DNA of 64,000 nt, from NCBI RefSeq assembly GCF_000745215.1, contig NZ_JQNK01000009.1:1240001-1304000 (forward strand), read 5' to 3'. Within the stretch, counting starts at the first letter, position 1; each line of letters opens with the position of its first letter. The position numbers and the translations under genes are program-made. The stretch is from Methylosinus sp. PW1 (GTDB taxonomy: Bacteria > Pseudomonadota > Alphaproteobacteria > Rhizobiales > Beijerinckiaceae). This document shows positions 35,442 through 45,741 of the stretch, piece by piece. Under the pieces are notes generated by a model. It searched no databases, was not told the origin of the DNA, and worked only from the letters and a program-made list of their open reading frames with translations.

Positions 35442-35732
35442 TCAATAATTATAATAGGCGACGCAGACGCGATTGCCGTAATAATCCCAGCCCCAACGGG
35501 CGCATTGCTGCGGCGGGGCGGTCGCCGCGCCGACGACGGCGCCGGTCGCCGCACCGATCGCCGCCCCTGCGAGCGTGCCGCCCGCGCGGCCGCCGGAGGC
35601 CGCGGCGCCAATCGCTGCTCCGCCCGCGCCGCCGATGAGGGCGCCGCCCGCGGCGCGCTCGCCGGGCGTGTTGCAGCCTGCGAGCGACGCGGCCATGGCC
35701 AGCGCCGCCGCCGTCACGAAAATCTTTTTCAT
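35442..35732 (-). CDS. Small glycine-zipper lipoprotein
   Basis: A 96-residue protein with signal and lipobox LAGC (Cys near residue 20), followed by repeated GxxxG patterns (GGALIGGAGGAAIGAAA, AGAAIGAATGAVVGAAT) typical of glycine-zipper outer-membrane proteins (17 kDa antigen / YMGG-type), and a short aromatic C-terminus (WGWDYYGNRVCVAYYNY). It probably associates with the outer membrane. The exact role is unknown. Confidence 0.8.
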   Translation of the reverse strand: MKKIFVTAAALAMAASLAGCNTPGERAAGGALIGGAGGAAIGAAASGGRAGGTLAGAAIGAATGAVVGAATAPPQQCARWGWDYYGNRVCVAYYNY

Positions 35733-35850
35733 CGAGTATCCTTCCCACCCTGTGAGCCCATGCGAGGCGCCCGGCCAGCGGCAATTCCGTCGATGCGACG
35801 CGGATTCGCCGCAGCCGAGCCCGAGACAACTTTCCGAAACCGGCGAAAAG

Positions 35851-37155
35851 ATGACCTCTACCCAAGCAACGCCCTATAAATCCCACGCTTTCGATCCGGA
35901 TGACAGTGGAGAATTTCTCCCCGCACGCGCTTTGGGCTCGCTCGCGCTCGGCGCGCTGCTTTTCGTCTCCGGGCCGGCGCGCGCCGAGGACTCCTATCGC
36001 TGGCTGCAGGCCACCGCCGATGGCTGGCAGGCCCGCGCCATAACGCAGAGCGACGCCTGCCCAGCCGCCGAGCTCGACGGCCGCGCCGTCCCGATGACGC
36101 CGCGTGCGCGGCCGGGAGAGCATTTCGCCATCACCGTTTGCGCCGCGACGATTCCAAAGGGAACGCGAAGTCTCACGATCGCTGGCGCGCCGCTGCCGGC
36201 GCCGCCCGCGCGCGTCGATAAGGTGCTCGTCCTCGGCGATACGGGCTGCCGGCTCAATGGCATCTTCCTGCAAGACTGCAATTCGAGCGACGCTTGGCCC
36301 TTCCGCAAGATCGCCGAGACCGCCGCGAGATTGGCCCCGGATCTGGTCATCCATGTCGGCGATTACCATTATCGCGAGACGCCCTGCCTGCCGGGAATGA
36401 GCGGCTGCGCCGGCTCGCCTCATGGCGACAATTGGGAGACATGGAAGGCCGATTTTTTCGCGCCCGGCGACGCCCTGCTACGTGCCGCCCCCTGGGCGCT
36501 CGTGCGCGGCAATCACGAAATTTGCAGGCGCGCCGGCCAGGGCTGGACTCGCGCGCTCTCGCCGCTACCGCTGGGCGAGACGCCACTATGCGTCGATCGC
36601 GAGCAGGCCTACCGCGTCGATATCGCCGATCCGACGCTCTTCATTCTCGACACCACCGAGGCGGAGGAGCGCACGGTCGTCGGCGCGCAGCTGCCTTTTC
36701 TGCGCAGCCAGCTCGCCATCGCGAAGGACGCGCCCGGCCCGGTTTGGTACGCGTTCCACAAGCCGATATTTTCGCTGTTTCGATCGCGGATCGGCGAGAC
36801 GCTCGGGATCAATGAGACGCTCGCCGCGGCGGCGCATAACGGCATTCCGACGGCGGTGCAGGCGATCCTGTCTGGCCATCTCCACGCCTTCGAAGCGCTG
36901 AGCTTTCGCGACGATCGGCCGGCGCAATTCGTGATCGGCGTCGGCGGAACCACAATGGACCCGCATATTCCGGCGAATTTCGACGGAGCGACGATCGGCG
37001 AGGCGACCGTCGAACGAGGCCGCGGCGTCGCCACCACCTTCGGCTTCGCGACATTCGAACGCGGCGACGGCGAATGGCTCGTCACCGATTACGACGCCGA
37101 AGCGAAGCCGCGTCTGCGCTGCCATATGCGCGGACGCCAGCTCGATTGCGAGTGA
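35851..37155 (+). CDS. Secreted metallophosphoesterase
   Basis: A 434-residue protein. The N-terminal hydrophobic stretch (about residues 25-48, ending GPARA) is a signal peptide with a long n-region. The calcineurin-like fold shows its five motifs in order: LGDTGCR, VGDYHYRE, VRGNHE, FHKPIF and SGHLHAFE, so the two-metal centre appears complete. Several cysteines (GCRLNGIFLQDC, ETPCLPGMSGCAG) may form disulfides. The substrate could be a phosphomonoester or diester. The gene is convergent with adk, 64 bp apart. Confidence 0.85.
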   Translation: MTSTQATPYKSHAFDPDDSGEFLPARALGSLALGALLFVSGPARAEDSYRWLQATADGWQARAITQSDACPAAELDGRAVPMTPRARPGEHFAITVCAATIPKGTRSLTIAGAPLPAPPARVDKVLVLGDTGCRLNGIFLQDCNSSDAWPFRKIAETAARLAPDLVIHVGDYHYRETPCLPGMSGCAGSPHGDNWETWKADFFAPGDALLRAAPWALVRGNHEICRRAGQGWTRALSPLPLGETPLCVDREQAYRVDIADPTLFILDTTEAEERTVVGAQLPFLRSQLAIAKDAPGPVWYAFHKPIFSLFRSRIGETLGINETLAAAAHNGIPTAVQAILSGHLHAFEALSFRDDRPAQFVIGVGGTTMDPHIPANFDGATIGEATVERGRGVATTFGFATFERGDGEWLVTDYDAEAKPRLRCHMRGRQLDCE

Positions 37156-37219
37156 AGATGACCTTCGCTCCCCTTTGTCCTCGCGGCAGGCGCGAAGACA
37201 AAGAGCGAGCGCCTTGGGT

Positions 37220-37801
37220 TCAGTGCTTCAACGCCTGCTCGATCGCCGCGCTGACCGCATCGACCGGCTCCATGCCGTCCACCTGTTTCAGCTCGCCCTT
37301 GCCGGAATAGTAATCCGACACTGGCGCGGTTTGCGTGCGATAAGCGTCCAGCCGCGTCTTGAACGCTTCTGGATTGTCGTCCGCCCGCACCTCGCCGCCG
37401 CGCGCGCGCGTTTCATCGACGCGGTTCTGCATGCGCGCGAGCAGCGCATTCTCGTCGACGCTCAGCTCTATGACCGCATCGAGCTTCAAACCTTCGTGGT
37501 CCAGCAGCTGATCGAGAGCCTGAGCCTGCGCCACGGTGCGCGGGAAACCATCGAGAATGAAGCCGTTGGCGGCGTCCTTCTCCTTGATGCGCTGGCCGAT
37601 GATGCCGACGACGACAGCGTCGGGCACCAGCGCGCCCCGATCCATGATCTCCTTGGCCTCGAGGCCGATCGGCGTCTTCGCCTCGACGGCGGCGCGCAAC
37701 ATGTCACCGGTCGAGAGCTGAGGGATCGAATACTTGGCGACGAGCCGAGCCGATTGCGTGCCTTTGCCCGCGCCCGGCGGTCCGAGCAGCACCAGCCTCA
37801 T
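37220..37801 (-). CDS. adk: Adenylate kinase (short-lid form)
   Basis: A 193-residue kinase that equilibrates ATP, ADP and AMP. The P-loop is [10 protein letters not shown] (about residues 7-16), followed by [21 protein letters not shown] and the LID region [20 protein letters not shown], which lacks the long insert of some forms. It overlaps secY by 4 bp. In most alphaproteobacteria rpsM follows. Here the operon ends and a convergent phosphoesterase follows. Confidence 0.96.
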   Translation of the reverse strand: MRLVLLGPPGAGKGTQSARLVAKYSIPQLSTGDMLRAAVEAKTPIGLEAKEIMDRGALVPDAVVVGIIGQRIKEKDAANGFILDGFPRTVAQAQALDQLLDHEGLKLDAVIELSVDENALLARMQNRVDETRARGGEVRADDNPEAFKTRLDAYRTQTAPVSDYYSGKGELKQVDGMEPVDAVSAAIEQALKH

Positions 37802-39132
37802 TTGCGTCGCCCGCGAAGTTTCGTCTTGCGGATCAGGCCCTCATATTGATGAGCCTGGAGATGACCGTGGACCTGCGCCACCGTATCCATCGTCACGCTG
37901 ACCACGATGAGCAGCGAGGTGCCGCCGAAATAAAACGGCAGATTGGCGTAGGAGATCAGCATTTCCGGCAGCAGGCAGATCACCGCGAGATAGGCGGCGC
38001 CGAGCACGGTGATGCGCATCAGCACATCGTCGATGAATTTCGCCGTGCGCTCGCCGGGCCGAATGCCAGGGATGAAGCCGCCATGCTTCTTCAGATTATC
38101 GGCTGTCTCCGTCGGATTGAAAACGATCGCCGTGTAGAAGAAGGCGAAGAAGACGATCAGCCCGACATAGGACAGCATATAGAGCGGCCGTCCATGCCCG
38201 AAATAGGCCGAGATGGTCGCAAAAATATTATCCGTGCCCTGCGTCTGATAGAAATTCGCGATCGTGGTCGGCAGCAGCAGCAGCGACGAGGCGAAGATCG
38301 GCGGAATGACGCCCGAGGTGTTGAGCTTCAGCGGCAAGAAGGACGTCTGGCCCTCATAGACACGATTGCCGTGCTGCCGTTTGGGATAGGTGATGAGCAA
38401 TCGCCTCTGCGCTCGCTCCATATAGACGATGAAGGCGATGACGAAGAAGGACATGGCGATCACGCCGAGGATGACGCCCGTCGAGATCGCGCCCTGCTTC
38501 CCGAGCTCGAGAGTGCTGAGGATCGCCGCCGGAAAGGCCGCGACAATTCCCGCGAAAATAATCAGCGAAGAGCCATTGCCGATGCCGCGCGACGTGATCT
38601 GCTCGCCGAGCCACATCAGAAACATCGTGCCGCCGACCAGAGTGACGACCGTCGTCAGACGGAAGAACAGCCCAGGCTCGGTCACGACGCCTTGCTGGCC
38701 CTCGAGGCCGATGGCCATTCCATAGGCCTGGAAGGTCGCCAGAATGACGGTGAGATAGCGCGTATATTGGTTGAGGACCTTGCGGCCCTGCTCGCCTTCC
38801 TTCTTCACCTGCTCGAGCGACGGAATCACCGTCGTCAGCAGCTGAATGATGATGGAGGCGGAGATATAGGGCATGATGTTCAAGGCGAAGATCGCGCTGC
38901 GCTGAACCGCGCCGCCAGCGAACATGTTGAACAGCTCGAGCACGCCCTTCGACTGGCCGAAAAAGCTCTTGGCGAAGGCGTCCGGGTCGATGCCCGGCAG
39001 CGGCACATAAGTGCCGAGACGATAGACGATCAGCGCGCCGAGCGTGAACCAGATGCGTTTCTTGAGCTCATCCGCTTTGCCGAAAGCGGAAAAATTGACG
39101 TTGGCCGCAAGCTGTTCGGCTGCCGATGCCAT
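37798..39132 (-). CDS. secY: Preprotein translocase subunit SecY
   Basis: A 444-residue core subunit of the SecYEG channel with ten predicted membrane helices. Conserved segments include [60 protein letters not shown] and [22 protein letters not shown]. It follows rplO in the spc order but is separated from it by 316 bp with a strong hairpin, so it may have its own promoter. Confidence 0.97.
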   Translation of the reverse strand: MASAAEQLAANVNFSAFGKADELKKRIWFTLGALIVYRLGTYVPLPGIDPDAFAKSFFGQSKGVLELFNMFAGGAVQRSAIFALNIMPYISASIIIQLLTTVIPSLEQVKKEGEQGRKVLNQYTRYLTVILATFQAYGMAIGLEGQQGVVTEPGLFFRLTTVVTLVGGTMFLMWLGEQITSRGIGNGSSLIIFAGIVAAFPAAILSTLELGKQGAISTGVILGVIAMSFFVIAFIVYMERAQRRLLITYPKRQHGNRVYEGQTSFLPLKLNTSGVIPPIFASSLLLLPTTIANFYQTQGTDNIFATISAYFGHGRPLYMLSYVGLIVFFAFFYTAIVFNPTETADNLKKHGGFIPGIRPGERTAKFIDDVLMRITVLGAAYLAVICLLPEMLISYANLPFYFGGTSLLIVVSVTMDTVAQVHGHLQAHQYEGLIRKTKLRGRRK

Positions 39133-39378
39133 GGGCGAGGCTCCCTCGTCGCGCGCCGCGCGGTTTTCTTTTAGACGAGCGTCGAAGCGACGCAGCGCTG
39201 CCCGCCGCGACGCCGCGCTCTGTTTTCGGCCCGGCCCATTCGAGGGGCCGGACCCGGCGCATGTCTATCGCACGATGTCGGCGAAAAAAAAGTCTAGCCT
39301 CTTCTCGCCGGCTCGCACAGGCGACTCCGTATCACGACGGATGGGCGGATCGCCAGTTTTTTGGTCGATACGATTAAC
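39133..39378 (-). other. Gene-free region upstream of secY
   Basis: Together with the hairpin at 39379-39409 this makes a 316-bp gap in the middle of the spc order. It holds a run of A (T on the minus strand) near 39285-39292 and a GGCCCGGCCC/GGGGCCGG-type inverted repeat near 39229-39255. No ORF with coding character was found. It probably contains the secY-adk promoter, but no clear pair of promoter boxes was found. Confidence 0.4.
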
Positions 39379-39409
39379 CTCGAGGCGGCGAAAAATGCGC
39401 CGCCTCGAG
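39379..39409 (-). terminator. Strong hairpin after rplO
   Basis: A perfect 12-bp stem CTCGAGGCGGCG/CGCCGCCTCGAG with loop AAAAATG, 39 bp beyond the rplO stop. The following bases are not T-rich, so it is either a weak terminator or an RNA stability/processing element between the ribosomal genes and secY-adk. Confidence 0.6.
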
Positions 39410-39448
39410 CTGACGCCCGGCCTACGCGTCGCGGACCGGGCGGAGGCT

Positions 39449-39934
39449 TCAGGCCGAAGCGGGCTCTTCCGTCGCGACCAGCAGCTTGATCGTGCCGCCA
39501 GCGGCCTCGATCGCGGCGACCGCCGATTTCGACGCGGCGGCGACCTCGAAGGCGAGCTTCGCCTCGAGCTTGCCATTGCCGAGGATCTTCACGCCGTCGC
39601 GCGGCTTGGAGACCACGCCGGCGGCGATCAACGCGTCGATCGTCACCGGAGCGGCGACGTCGAGCTTGCCTGCCTCCACCGCCTGCTGAATGCGGCCCAG
39701 ATTGACCTCATTATAGTCGGTCGAGAAGGGATTGAAGAACCCGCGCTTGGGCAGGCGACGATGCAGCGGCATCTGGCCGCCCTCGAAGCCTTTCACCGCG
39801 ACGCCGGTGCGGGCCTTCTGGCCCTTGACGCCGCGCCCTGCGGTCTTGCCCTTGCCGGAGCCGATGCCGCGGCCCACGCGCATGCGATTCTTGCTGGAGC
39901 CGGGATTGTCGGAGAGATCGTTGAGCTTCACCAT
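39449..39934 (-). CDS. rplO: 50S ribosomal protein L15
   Basis: 161 residues with the L15 start [54 protein letters not shown] and the C-terminal [12 protein letters not shown] and [12 protein letters not shown] late assembly protein of the large subunit. Start at 39934 (MVKLND); the preceding five in-frame codons overlap the ribosome binding site. Last gene of the continuous spc run, 11 bp after rpmD. Confidence 0.97.
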   Translation of the reverse strand: MVKLNDLSDNPGSSKNRMRVGRGIGSGKGKTAGRGVKGQKARTGVAVKGFEGGQMPLHRRLPKRGFFNPFSTDYNEVNLGRIQQAVEAGKLDVAAPVTIDALIAAGVVSKPRDGVKILGNGKLEAKLAFEVAAASKSAVAAIEAAGGTIKLLVATEEPASA

Positions 39935-39945
39935 TGTCCCGCCCC

Positions 39946-40134
39946 TCACTTCTCGTCGACGATTTTGACGAGATGCGCGACTTTCGCGATCATCCCGCGC
40001 ACAGCGGGCGTGTCCTCGAGCGTGCGACGCTTGCCGATGCGCGTGAGGCCGAGGCCGGTCAGCGTTCTGTGCTGACGCTCGGGACGGCCGATGGCGCTGC
40101 CGGTCTGCTCGACGGTGATTTTCTTATCGCTCAT
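39946..40134 (-). CDS. rpmD: 50S ribosomal protein L30
   Basis: 62 residues with the single-domain L30 pattern [41 protein letters not shown] and the ending [11 protein letters not shown]. Normal bacterial length; the start MSDKK was preferred over an ATG six codons upstream that lies at the end of rpsE. Between rpsE and rplO, as usual. Confidence 0.96.
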   Translation of the reverse strand: MSDKKITVEQTGSAIGRPERQHRTLTGLGLTRIGKRRTLEDTPAVRGMIAKVAHLVKIVDEK

Positions 40135-40148
40135 CGCAAGCCCTCCCC

Positions 40149-40721
40149 TCAAGCGTCGACGGCTTCGGCTTCGGCGCCCTGACGGCGCGCCTGCAGCGCG
40201 GAGACCTTGAGAGAACGACGAGCGGCGACCGAACGCGGCGAATCCTCGCGCTCGAGCGCGTCGAACGTCGCGCGAATCATGTTGTAGGGGTTCGAGGAGC
40301 CCTGGCTCTTGGCCACGACGTCGTGAACGCCCAGCGTCTCGAAAACGGCGCGCATCGGGCCGCCGGCGATGATGCCGGTGCCGGGAGGCGCGGCGCGCAG
40401 CACGACGCGGCCCGCGCCATGGCGGCCATTGACGTCATGATGCAGCGTACGGCCTTCGCGAAGGGGCACGCGGATGAGCGCGCGCTTGGCGGCTTCCGTC
40501 GCCTTGCGAATCGCTTCCGGCACTTCGCGCGCCTTGCCGTGGCCATAGCCGACGCGGCCCTTCTGGTCGCCGACGACGACGAGCGCGGCGAAGCCGAAAC
40601 GCCGGCCGCCCTTCACCACTTTGGCGACGCGATTGATGTGGACAAGGCGATCCACGAACTCATTGTCGCGGTCGTCCCGATCCCGGTCGCGGCCGCGGCC
40701 GCCTTCTGGTTCACGAGCCAT
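40149..40721 (-). CDS. rpsE: 30S ribosomal protein S5
   Basis: 190 residues. The S5 double-stranded-RNA-like domain reads [20 protein letters not shown], then [42 protein letters not shown] and [16 protein letters not shown]. The N-terminus has an Arg/Asp-rich run ([13 protein letters not shown]) longer than in E. coli. ATG at 40721 after GGAAGAG chosen over a GTG 5 codons upstream. Separated from rplR by 190 bp of repeat-like sequence, unusual inside this operon. Confidence 0.96.
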   Translation of the reverse strand: MAREPEGGRGRDRDRDDRDNEFVDRLVHINRVAKVVKGGRRFGFAALVVVGDQKGRVGYGHGKAREVPEAIRKATEAAKRALIRVPLREGRTLHHDVNGRHGAGRVVLRAAPPGTGIIAGGPMRAVFETLGVHDVVAKSQGSSNPYNMIRATFDALEREDSPRSVAARRSLKVSALQARRQGAEAEAVDA

Positions 40722-40773
40722 TTTCTCTTCCGTCACTTACGCGGCAATAGTGCCGCTCGCTTGGGGATTGGAT

Positions 40774-40903
40774 CCTCTCCCGCATACAGGAGAGGGGCCG
40801 CACGACGCAAGGTCGGCGAGAGCCTTTCGACCATCGCCTCGCTACGCCGCGCCGGCCCTCATTCGCCGCGCCAATGCGCGAAATCTCCTCCCGCCGGCGG
40901 GAG
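40774..40903. repeat. Palindromic repeat insertion inside the spc operon (rpsE-rplR gap)
   Basis: Two members of the CTCTCCCGC-type repeat bracket the gap: CCTCTCC/GGAGAGG at 40774-40795 and the perfect 16-bp palindrome CTCCCGCC/GGCGGGAG at 40888-40903. The DNA between them has no coding character. The neighbouring spacers in this operon are mostly 4 to 40 bp. Confidence 0.6.
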
Positions 40904-40911
40904 AAGACGCG

Positions 40912-41274
40912 TCAGAACTGCAGGCCGCCCTCGCGAGCGCCCTCGGCCAGCGCCTGCACGCGGCCGTGATAGATATAAGCGCCGCGATCGAACACCACTT
41001 CCGTGATGCCCTTGGCCGCCGCGCGCTCGGCGATCTGCTTGCCGACGAGATGCGCCGCTTCCTTGTTGGCGCCCGTCTTCAGCGTCTCGCGATTGGCCTT
41101 TTCGAGCGTCGAGGCGGAGACGATGGTCACGCCCTTCTCGTCGTCGATGATCTGCGCATAGATCTGCTCCGAGGAGCGGAACACCGACAGACGCGGGCGG
41201 CCATAGGCGCGCGCGCGAATGCTCCGACGGACCCGGGCCTTGCGCCGGGCGGCTGCATTTACGTCCTTTGCCAT
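40912..41274 (-). CDS. rplR: 50S ribosomal protein L18
   Basis: 120 residues. Basic N-terminus ([23 protein letters not shown]), then [21 protein letters not shown] and the ending [25 protein letters not shown] region, all typical of the 5S rRNA-binding protein L18. It follows rplF by 11 bp. Its last codons abut the repeat-bearing gap before rpsE. Confidence 0.96.
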   Translation of the reverse strand: MAKDVNAAARRKARVRRSIRARAYGRPRLSVFRSSEQIYAQIIDDEKGVTIVSASTLEKANRETLKTGANKEAAHLVGKQIAERAAAKGITEVVFDRGAYIYHGRVQALAEGAREGGLQF

Positions 41275-41285
41275 GGCTCGCGTCC

Positions 41286-41819
<534 letters not shown>

Positions 41820-41854
41820 GGTTGAAGTCCTATCCCAATTCCTGCGAGCTTCGG

Positions 41855-42253
41855 TCAGAAGACCTTGGCAAGCACCTCGCCGCCGACATTGTTCTCGCGG
41901 GCCTTGTGATCGGCCATGACGCCCTTGGGCGTCGACACGATGGTGATGCCGAGGCCATTGGCCACGCGCGGCGTCTTGTCGACGCCCGCATAGACCCGGC
42001 GGCCTGGACGCGAGACGCGCTCGATCGTCTTGATGACCGGCTCGCCGTCGAAATATTTCAGCTCGATCTCGAACTCGGTGCGGCCATTGCCGAAATCCGT
42101 GGTCGTGTAGCCGCGGATGTAGCCTTCTTCCTTCAGCACGTCGAGAACATGGCCGCGCAGGCGGGAGCCCGGCGTCTGGACCTTGTCCTTGCGGCGCATC
42201 TGCGCATTGCGGATACGGGTGAGCAGATCGCCCAACGGATCGCTGATCGACAT
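41855..42253 (-). CDS. rpsH: 30S ribosomal protein S8
   Basis: 132 residues with [15 protein letters not shown] at the N-terminus, [12 protein letters not shown] in the centre and [20 protein letters not shown] near the C-terminus, the rRNA-binding signature of S8. Primary binder of helix 21 of 16S rRNA and, in enterobacteria, the regulator of the spc operon; whether it regulates here cannot be seen. Confidence 0.97.
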   Translation of the reverse strand: MSISDPLGDLLTRIRNAQMRRKDKVQTPGSRLRGHVLDVLKEEGYIRGYTTTDFGNGRTEFEIELKYFDGEPVIKTIERVSRPGRRVYAGVDKTPRVANGLGITIVSTPKGVMADHKARENNVGGEVLAKVF

Positions 42254-42265
42254 TCGCTCTCTCCC

Positions 42266-42571
42266 TTACCAGCTGGACTTCACGAGACCGGGAATGAGGC
42301 CGCGCGAGCCGAGCTCACGCAGCGCCACGCGCGACAGCTTCAGCTTGCGATAGAAAGCGCGCGGACGTCCCGAAACCTCGCAGCGATTGCGAATGCGAAT
42401 CGCCGCGGAATTGCGCGGCAGCTCGGCGAGCTTGAGACGCGCCTCGAACCGCTCCTCGGCGGTCAGCGCCTCGTCATTCGCCTTCGCCTTCAGCCGCTCG
42501 CGGCGGCCCGCATAGGCCTTGGCGAGCTTCGCCCTGCGCTTGTTGTTCTCGATCGAACTCTTCTTGGCCAT
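42266..42571 (-). CDS. rpsN: 30S ribosomal protein S14
   Basis: 101 residues, the zinc-free long form: [13 protein letters not shown] at the start and [20 protein letters not shown] before [20 protein letters not shown]. The CxxC...CxxC pairs of the short form are absent, as normal for this class. Located between rplE and rpsH. Confidence 0.97.
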   Translation of the reverse strand: MAKKSSIENNKRRAKLAKAYAGRRERLKAKANDEALTAEERFEARLKLAELPRNSAAIRIRNRCEVSGRPRAFYRKLKLSRVALRELGSRGLIPGLVKSSW

Positions 42572-42610
42572 TTTCTATGCCTTCGGTTTCCGCGTTTGAG
42601 ACTTATCGTC

Positions 42611-43303
42611 TCACTGCCGGAACGGGAAATTGAACGCGCGCAGGAGCGCGCGCGCCTCGTCGTCCGTCTTCGCCGTCGTCACGACGATGACGTCCATGCC
42701 GAGGATCGACTCGGCCTTGTCATAGTCGATCTCGGGAAACACGATATGCTCCTTGATGCCGAGGGCGTAGGAGCCGCGTCCGTCGAAGGACTTGGGATTG
42801 AGACCGCGGAAATCGCGAACGCGCGGCAGCGCGATCGTGATCAGGCGGTCCAGAAACTCATACATGCGCGTCTTGCGCAGCGTGACCTTGGCGCCGATCG
42901 GCATGTTCTCGCGAACCTTGAAGGTCGAGATCGCCTTGCGGGCGCGCGTCACCACCGGCTTCTGGCCCGCGATCAGCGCGAGGTCGCCGGCCGCGGCCGT
43001 CACCTTCTTGCTGTCGTTGACTGCCTCGCCGACGCCCATGTTCAGCACGATCTTCTCGATCGCCGGCACCTCGAACGCGTTCTTATAGCCGAACTCTTCC
43101 ATGAGCTTGGCGCGAACGACTTCGTCATAGTGCTTCTTCAGCCGCACCTCATACGCGCCCTCGGGAAGCGATTTCGGGCCGGCCGAACGGCGCTCGCCAT
43201 CATCATGCGAAGAAGAAGGCGCGGATTTCGCCTTGCCGGCCTTCTTGGCCTCGCCTTCCGCCTTCGGAGCCTTGGCGGCTTTCGGCTTCTTTTCCTCAGC
43301 CAT
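42611..43303 (-). CDS. rplE: 50S ribosomal protein L5 with N-terminal extension
   Basis: 230 residues, about 50 longer than usual. The canonical L5 begins near residue 53 ([21 protein letters not shown]) and continues with [57 protein letters not shown] and [20 protein letters not shown]. The extension is Lys/Ala-rich ([20 protein letters not shown]) and probably disordered. The ATG at 43303 overlaps rplX by 8 bp; translation could alternatively begin further in, but no internal ATG with a good site lies near residue 53. L5 binds 5S rRNA and contacts tRNA. Confidence 0.95.
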   Translation of the reverse strand: MAEEKKPKAAKAPKAEGEAKKAGKAKSAPSSSHDDGERRSAGPKSLPEGAYEVRLKKHYDEVVRAKLMEEFGYKNAFEVPAIEKIVLNMGVGEAVNDSKKVTAAAGDLALIAGQKPVVTRARKAISTFKVRENMPIGAKVTLRKTRMYEFLDRLITIALPRVRDFRGLNPKSFDGRGSYALGIKEHIVFPEIDYDKAESILGMDVIVVTTAKTDDEARALLRAFNFPFRQ

Positions 43304-43613
43304 CGATCTGTTCTCCCGAACGCTTGGCGATGCGGACCTTGCGGCCGTCATCGAGAGTCTTGAAACCGACGCGCGTCGGCTTGCCGTCCTTGGGATCGGC
43401 GATCGCGATGTTGGACAGGTCGAGCGCCGCCGCCTTGGTGACGATCCCCGCCTCCTGCTGGCGCGTCTGGCGCTGGTGGCGCTTGACGAGATTAACGCCC
43501 TCCACCACAGCGCGACCTTCCGTCGGCAGCACCTGAATCACCTGACCCGTGCGGCCCTTGTCGCGACCGGCGAGAACGACGACCTTGTCGCCTTTCTTGA
43601 TTTTCGCGGCCAT
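43296..43613 (-). CDS. rplX: 50S ribosomal protein L24
   Basis: 105 residues with the KOW motif [20 protein letters not shown], then [13 protein letters not shown] and [21 protein letters not shown]. Assembly initiator of the large subunit. Its ATG shares a base with the rplN stop (TAATG), and its end overlaps rplE, showing tight coupling. A longer reading frame upstream lies within rplN and was discarded. Confidence 0.96.
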   Translation of the reverse strand: MAAKIKKGDKVVVLAGRDKGRTGQVIQVLPTEGRAVVEGVNLVKRHQRQTRQQEAGIVTKAAALDLSNIAIADPKDGKPTRVGFKTLDDGRKVRIAKRSGEQIDG

Positions 43614-43981
43614 TACAGCACCTCCGGCGCGAGCGAAATGATCTTCATATGGTTCTTGGCGCGCAGCTCGCGCGGCACGGGTCCGAAGATGCGCGTGCCG
43701 ATCGGCTCCTTCTGATTGTTGATCAGAACCGCCGCATTGGAATCGAAGCGGATCACCGAGCCGTCGGCGCGCTTGATGTCCTTGGCCGTGCGCACCACGA
43801 CCGCCTTGAGCACGTCGCCCTTCTTCACGCGACCGCGCGGAATCGCCTCTTTGATCGAGACGACGATAATGTCGCCGACGCCGGCGTATTTGCGCTTGGA
43901 GCCGCCCAGCACCTTGATGCACATGACGCGGCGGGCGCCAGAATTATCGGCGACATCGAGATTTGTCTGCATCTGTATCAT
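43613..43981 (-). CDS. rplN: 50S ribosomal protein L14
   Basis: 122 residues, the standard length: [53 protein letters not shown] and the C-terminal [25 protein letters not shown]. First gene of the spc group, 92 bp after rpsQ, the largest gap between the S10 and spc parts. Confidence 0.97.
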   Translation of the reverse strand: MIQMQTNLDVADNSGARRVMCIKVLGGSKRKYAGVGDIIVVSIKEAIPRGRVKKGDVLKAVVVRTAKDIKRADGSVIRFDSNAAVLINNQKEPIGTRIFGPVPRELRAKNHMKIISLAPEVL

Positions 43982-44073
43982 GGCTTATCCCGCCTTTCGT
44001 CTCGGTCTGGTTTCGGTCCCCCGACTTCGTCCGAGAAAACCATCTCACTCGTCTCGTCTTTTTGAAGGCCTCA

Positions 44074-44316
44074 TCAGGCCTTGTCGGCGGCTTCCACCAC
44101 TCGCCAGCGCTTCAGCCGCGAGATCGGAGCCGTCTCCTCGATCGTGACCTCGTCGCCGACCTTGAAGGTCTGCGCTTCGTCATGCGCATGATAATTTTTC
44201 GTGCGACGAACGGTCTTCTTGAACAGCGGATGGGTGAAGCGGCGCTCCACCTTCACCACCACGGTCTTGTTCTGCTTGTCGCTGACGACGACGCCCTGGA
44301 GAATTCGCTTCGGCAT
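44074..44316 (-). CDS. rpsQ: 30S ribosomal protein S17
   Basis: 80 residues with the OB-fold signature [21 protein letters not shown] and [20 protein letters not shown]. Primary 16S rRNA binder. Last gene of the S10 group; an inverted repeat AAGGCCT/AGGCCTT overlaps its stop region. Confidence 0.96.
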   Translation of the reverse strand: MPKRILQGVVVSDKQNKTVVVKVERRFTHPLFKKTVRRTKNYHAHDEAQTFKVGDEVTIEETAPISRLKRWRVVEAADKA

Positions 44317-44326
44317 TGGCGCTCTC

Positions 44327-44542
44327 TCAACTCTGTTGTTCAGCGCGCTTCTGCGCGGCGATGGATTTGGCCCGGGCGATGTCGCGACGAACGACGCGCA
44401 CGCGCGCCGTGTTCTCGAGCTGGCCGGTCGCCCGCTGGAAGCGCAGATTGAACTGCTCTTTCTTCAGCTTCAGCACTTCCTCGTCCAGCTGGTCGAAGGA
44501 GAGGGCGCGGAGGTCGGAGACGCGTTGCTTGTTCGTGCTCAT
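44327..44542 (-). CDS. rpmC: 50S ribosomal protein L29
   Basis: 71 residues of two helices: [20 protein letters not shown] and [19 protein letters not shown] followed by [11 protein letters not shown]. Located at the exit-tunnel rim where trigger factor and SRP dock. Start at MSTNKQ; an ATG 5 codons upstream sits in the rplP end and is less likely. Confidence 0.96.
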   Translation of the reverse strand: MSTNKQRVSDLRALSFDQLDEEVLKLKKEQFNLRFQRATGQLENTARVRVVRRDIARAKSIAAQKRAEQQS

Positions 44543-44553
44543 GGTCGCAATCC

Positions 44554-44967
44554 TCACTCGGCGATGCGTTCGATGAAGCGCGTCTTGATCGGCAGCTTCG
44601 CGGCGGCGAGCGTCAGAGCCTCGCGAGCGAGCTCGCCGGACACGCCGTCGACCTCGAACATGATGCGGCCCGGCGCCACGCGCACGGCCCAGAGCTCCGG
44701 CGCGCCCTTGCCCTTACCCATGCGCACTTCGGTCGGCTTCTTGGAAACCGGCACGTCGGGGAAGATGCGGATCCACACGCGACCAGCGCGCTTCATATGG
44801 CGCGTCATGGCGCGGCGGGCCGCCTCGATCTGGCGCGCAGTGATGCGCTCCGGCTCGAGAGCCTTGAGGCCGAACTGCCCGAAATTCAGGGAAAAGCCGC
44901 CCTTGGCGTTTCCGTGAATGCGGCCTTTGAAGGCCTTGCGGAACCTGGTGCGTTTGGGTTGCAACAT
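44554..44967 (-). CDS. rplP: 50S ribosomal protein L16
   Basis: 137 residues: [59 protein letters not shown] and [10 protein letters not shown], all typical of L16, which helps position tRNA in the A site. 18 bp after rpsC. Confidence 0.97.
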   Translation of the reverse strand: MLQPKRTRFRKAFKGRIHGNAKGGFSLNFGQFGLKALEPERITARQIEAARRAMTRHMKRAGRVWIRIFPDVPVSKKPTEVRMGKGKGAPELWAVRVAPGRIMFEVDGVSGELAREALTLAAAKLPIKTRFIERIAE

Positions 44968-44985
44968 GATGTCGAACTCTCGAAA

Positions 44986-45729
44986 TTAGGCCGCGTCGCG
45001 CGGCTCGCGCGGCTCGCGACGGCGACGCTCGCCATGATGTTCGCGCTCACCGCCGCCGGCGGCCTGCTCGGCCAGACGCTTGTCCTGCGCCATCGGATCA
45101 TGCTCGAGGATCTCGCCTTTGAAGATCCAGACCTTGATGCCGCAAGTGCCATAAGCGGTATGCGCGGTGGCGACGCCATAGTCGACATCGGCGCGCAGCG
45201 TATGCAGCGGCACGCGACCCTCGCGATACCATTCCAGACGCGCGATCTCCGCGCCGCCGAGACGGCCCGAGCAATTGATGCGAATGCCTTGCGCCCCGAG
45301 CCGGATCGCCGACTGCACGGCGCGCTTCATGGCGCGGCGGAAGGCGACGCGGCGCTCGAGCTGCTGAGCGATCGAATCGGCGACCAGAGTGGCCTCGACC
45401 TCAGGCTTGCGCACCTCGACGATGTTGATCACCACTTCGCTGCCGGTGAGCTTGCCGACCAGCTTGCGGATCTTGTCGATATCCGCGCCCTTCTTGCCGA
45501 TGACGACGCCCGGGCGCGCCGAGTGGATCGTCACACGGCACTTCTTGTGCGGACGCTCGATGATGATGCGTGACACCGCCGCCTGCTTGAGATTCTTGGC
45601 CACCGCTGCGCGGATGGCGAGATCCTCGTGCAGAAGCTTGGCGTATTCGCCCTTGCTCGCGAACCAGCGCGAGTCCCAGGTGCGGTTGACGCCGAGGCGC
45701 AGCCCGATCGGATTGACCTTCTGACCCAT
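44986..45729 (-). CDS. rpsC: 30S ribosomal protein S3
   Basis: 247 residues. N-terminal [20 protein letters not shown], type II KH domain [20 protein letters not shown] and the C-terminal domain [21 protein letters not shown]. It ends in a Gly/Glu/Arg-rich tail ([11 protein letters not shown]) slightly longer than in enterobacteria. S3 lines the mRNA entry channel. Confidence 0.97.
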   Translation of the reverse strand: MGQKVNPIGLRLGVNRTWDSRWFASKGEYAKLLHEDLAIRAAVAKNLKQAAVSRIIIERPHKKCRVTIHSARPGVVIGKKGADIDKIRKLVGKLTGSEVVINIVEVRKPEVEATLVADSIAQQLERRVAFRRAMKRAVQSAIRLGAQGIRINCSGRLGGAEIARLEWYREGRVPLHTLRADVDYGVATAHTAYGTCGIKVWIFKGEILEHDPMAQDKRLAEQAAGGGEREHHGERRRREPREPRDAA

Positions 45730-45741
45730 CGTTGGCTCCCT

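Noticed and set aside
41822..43363. 513-codon plus-strand frame opposite rpsH-rpsN-rplE
   Set aside because: Mirror of three ribosomal protein genes; an artefact of GC-biased third positions.
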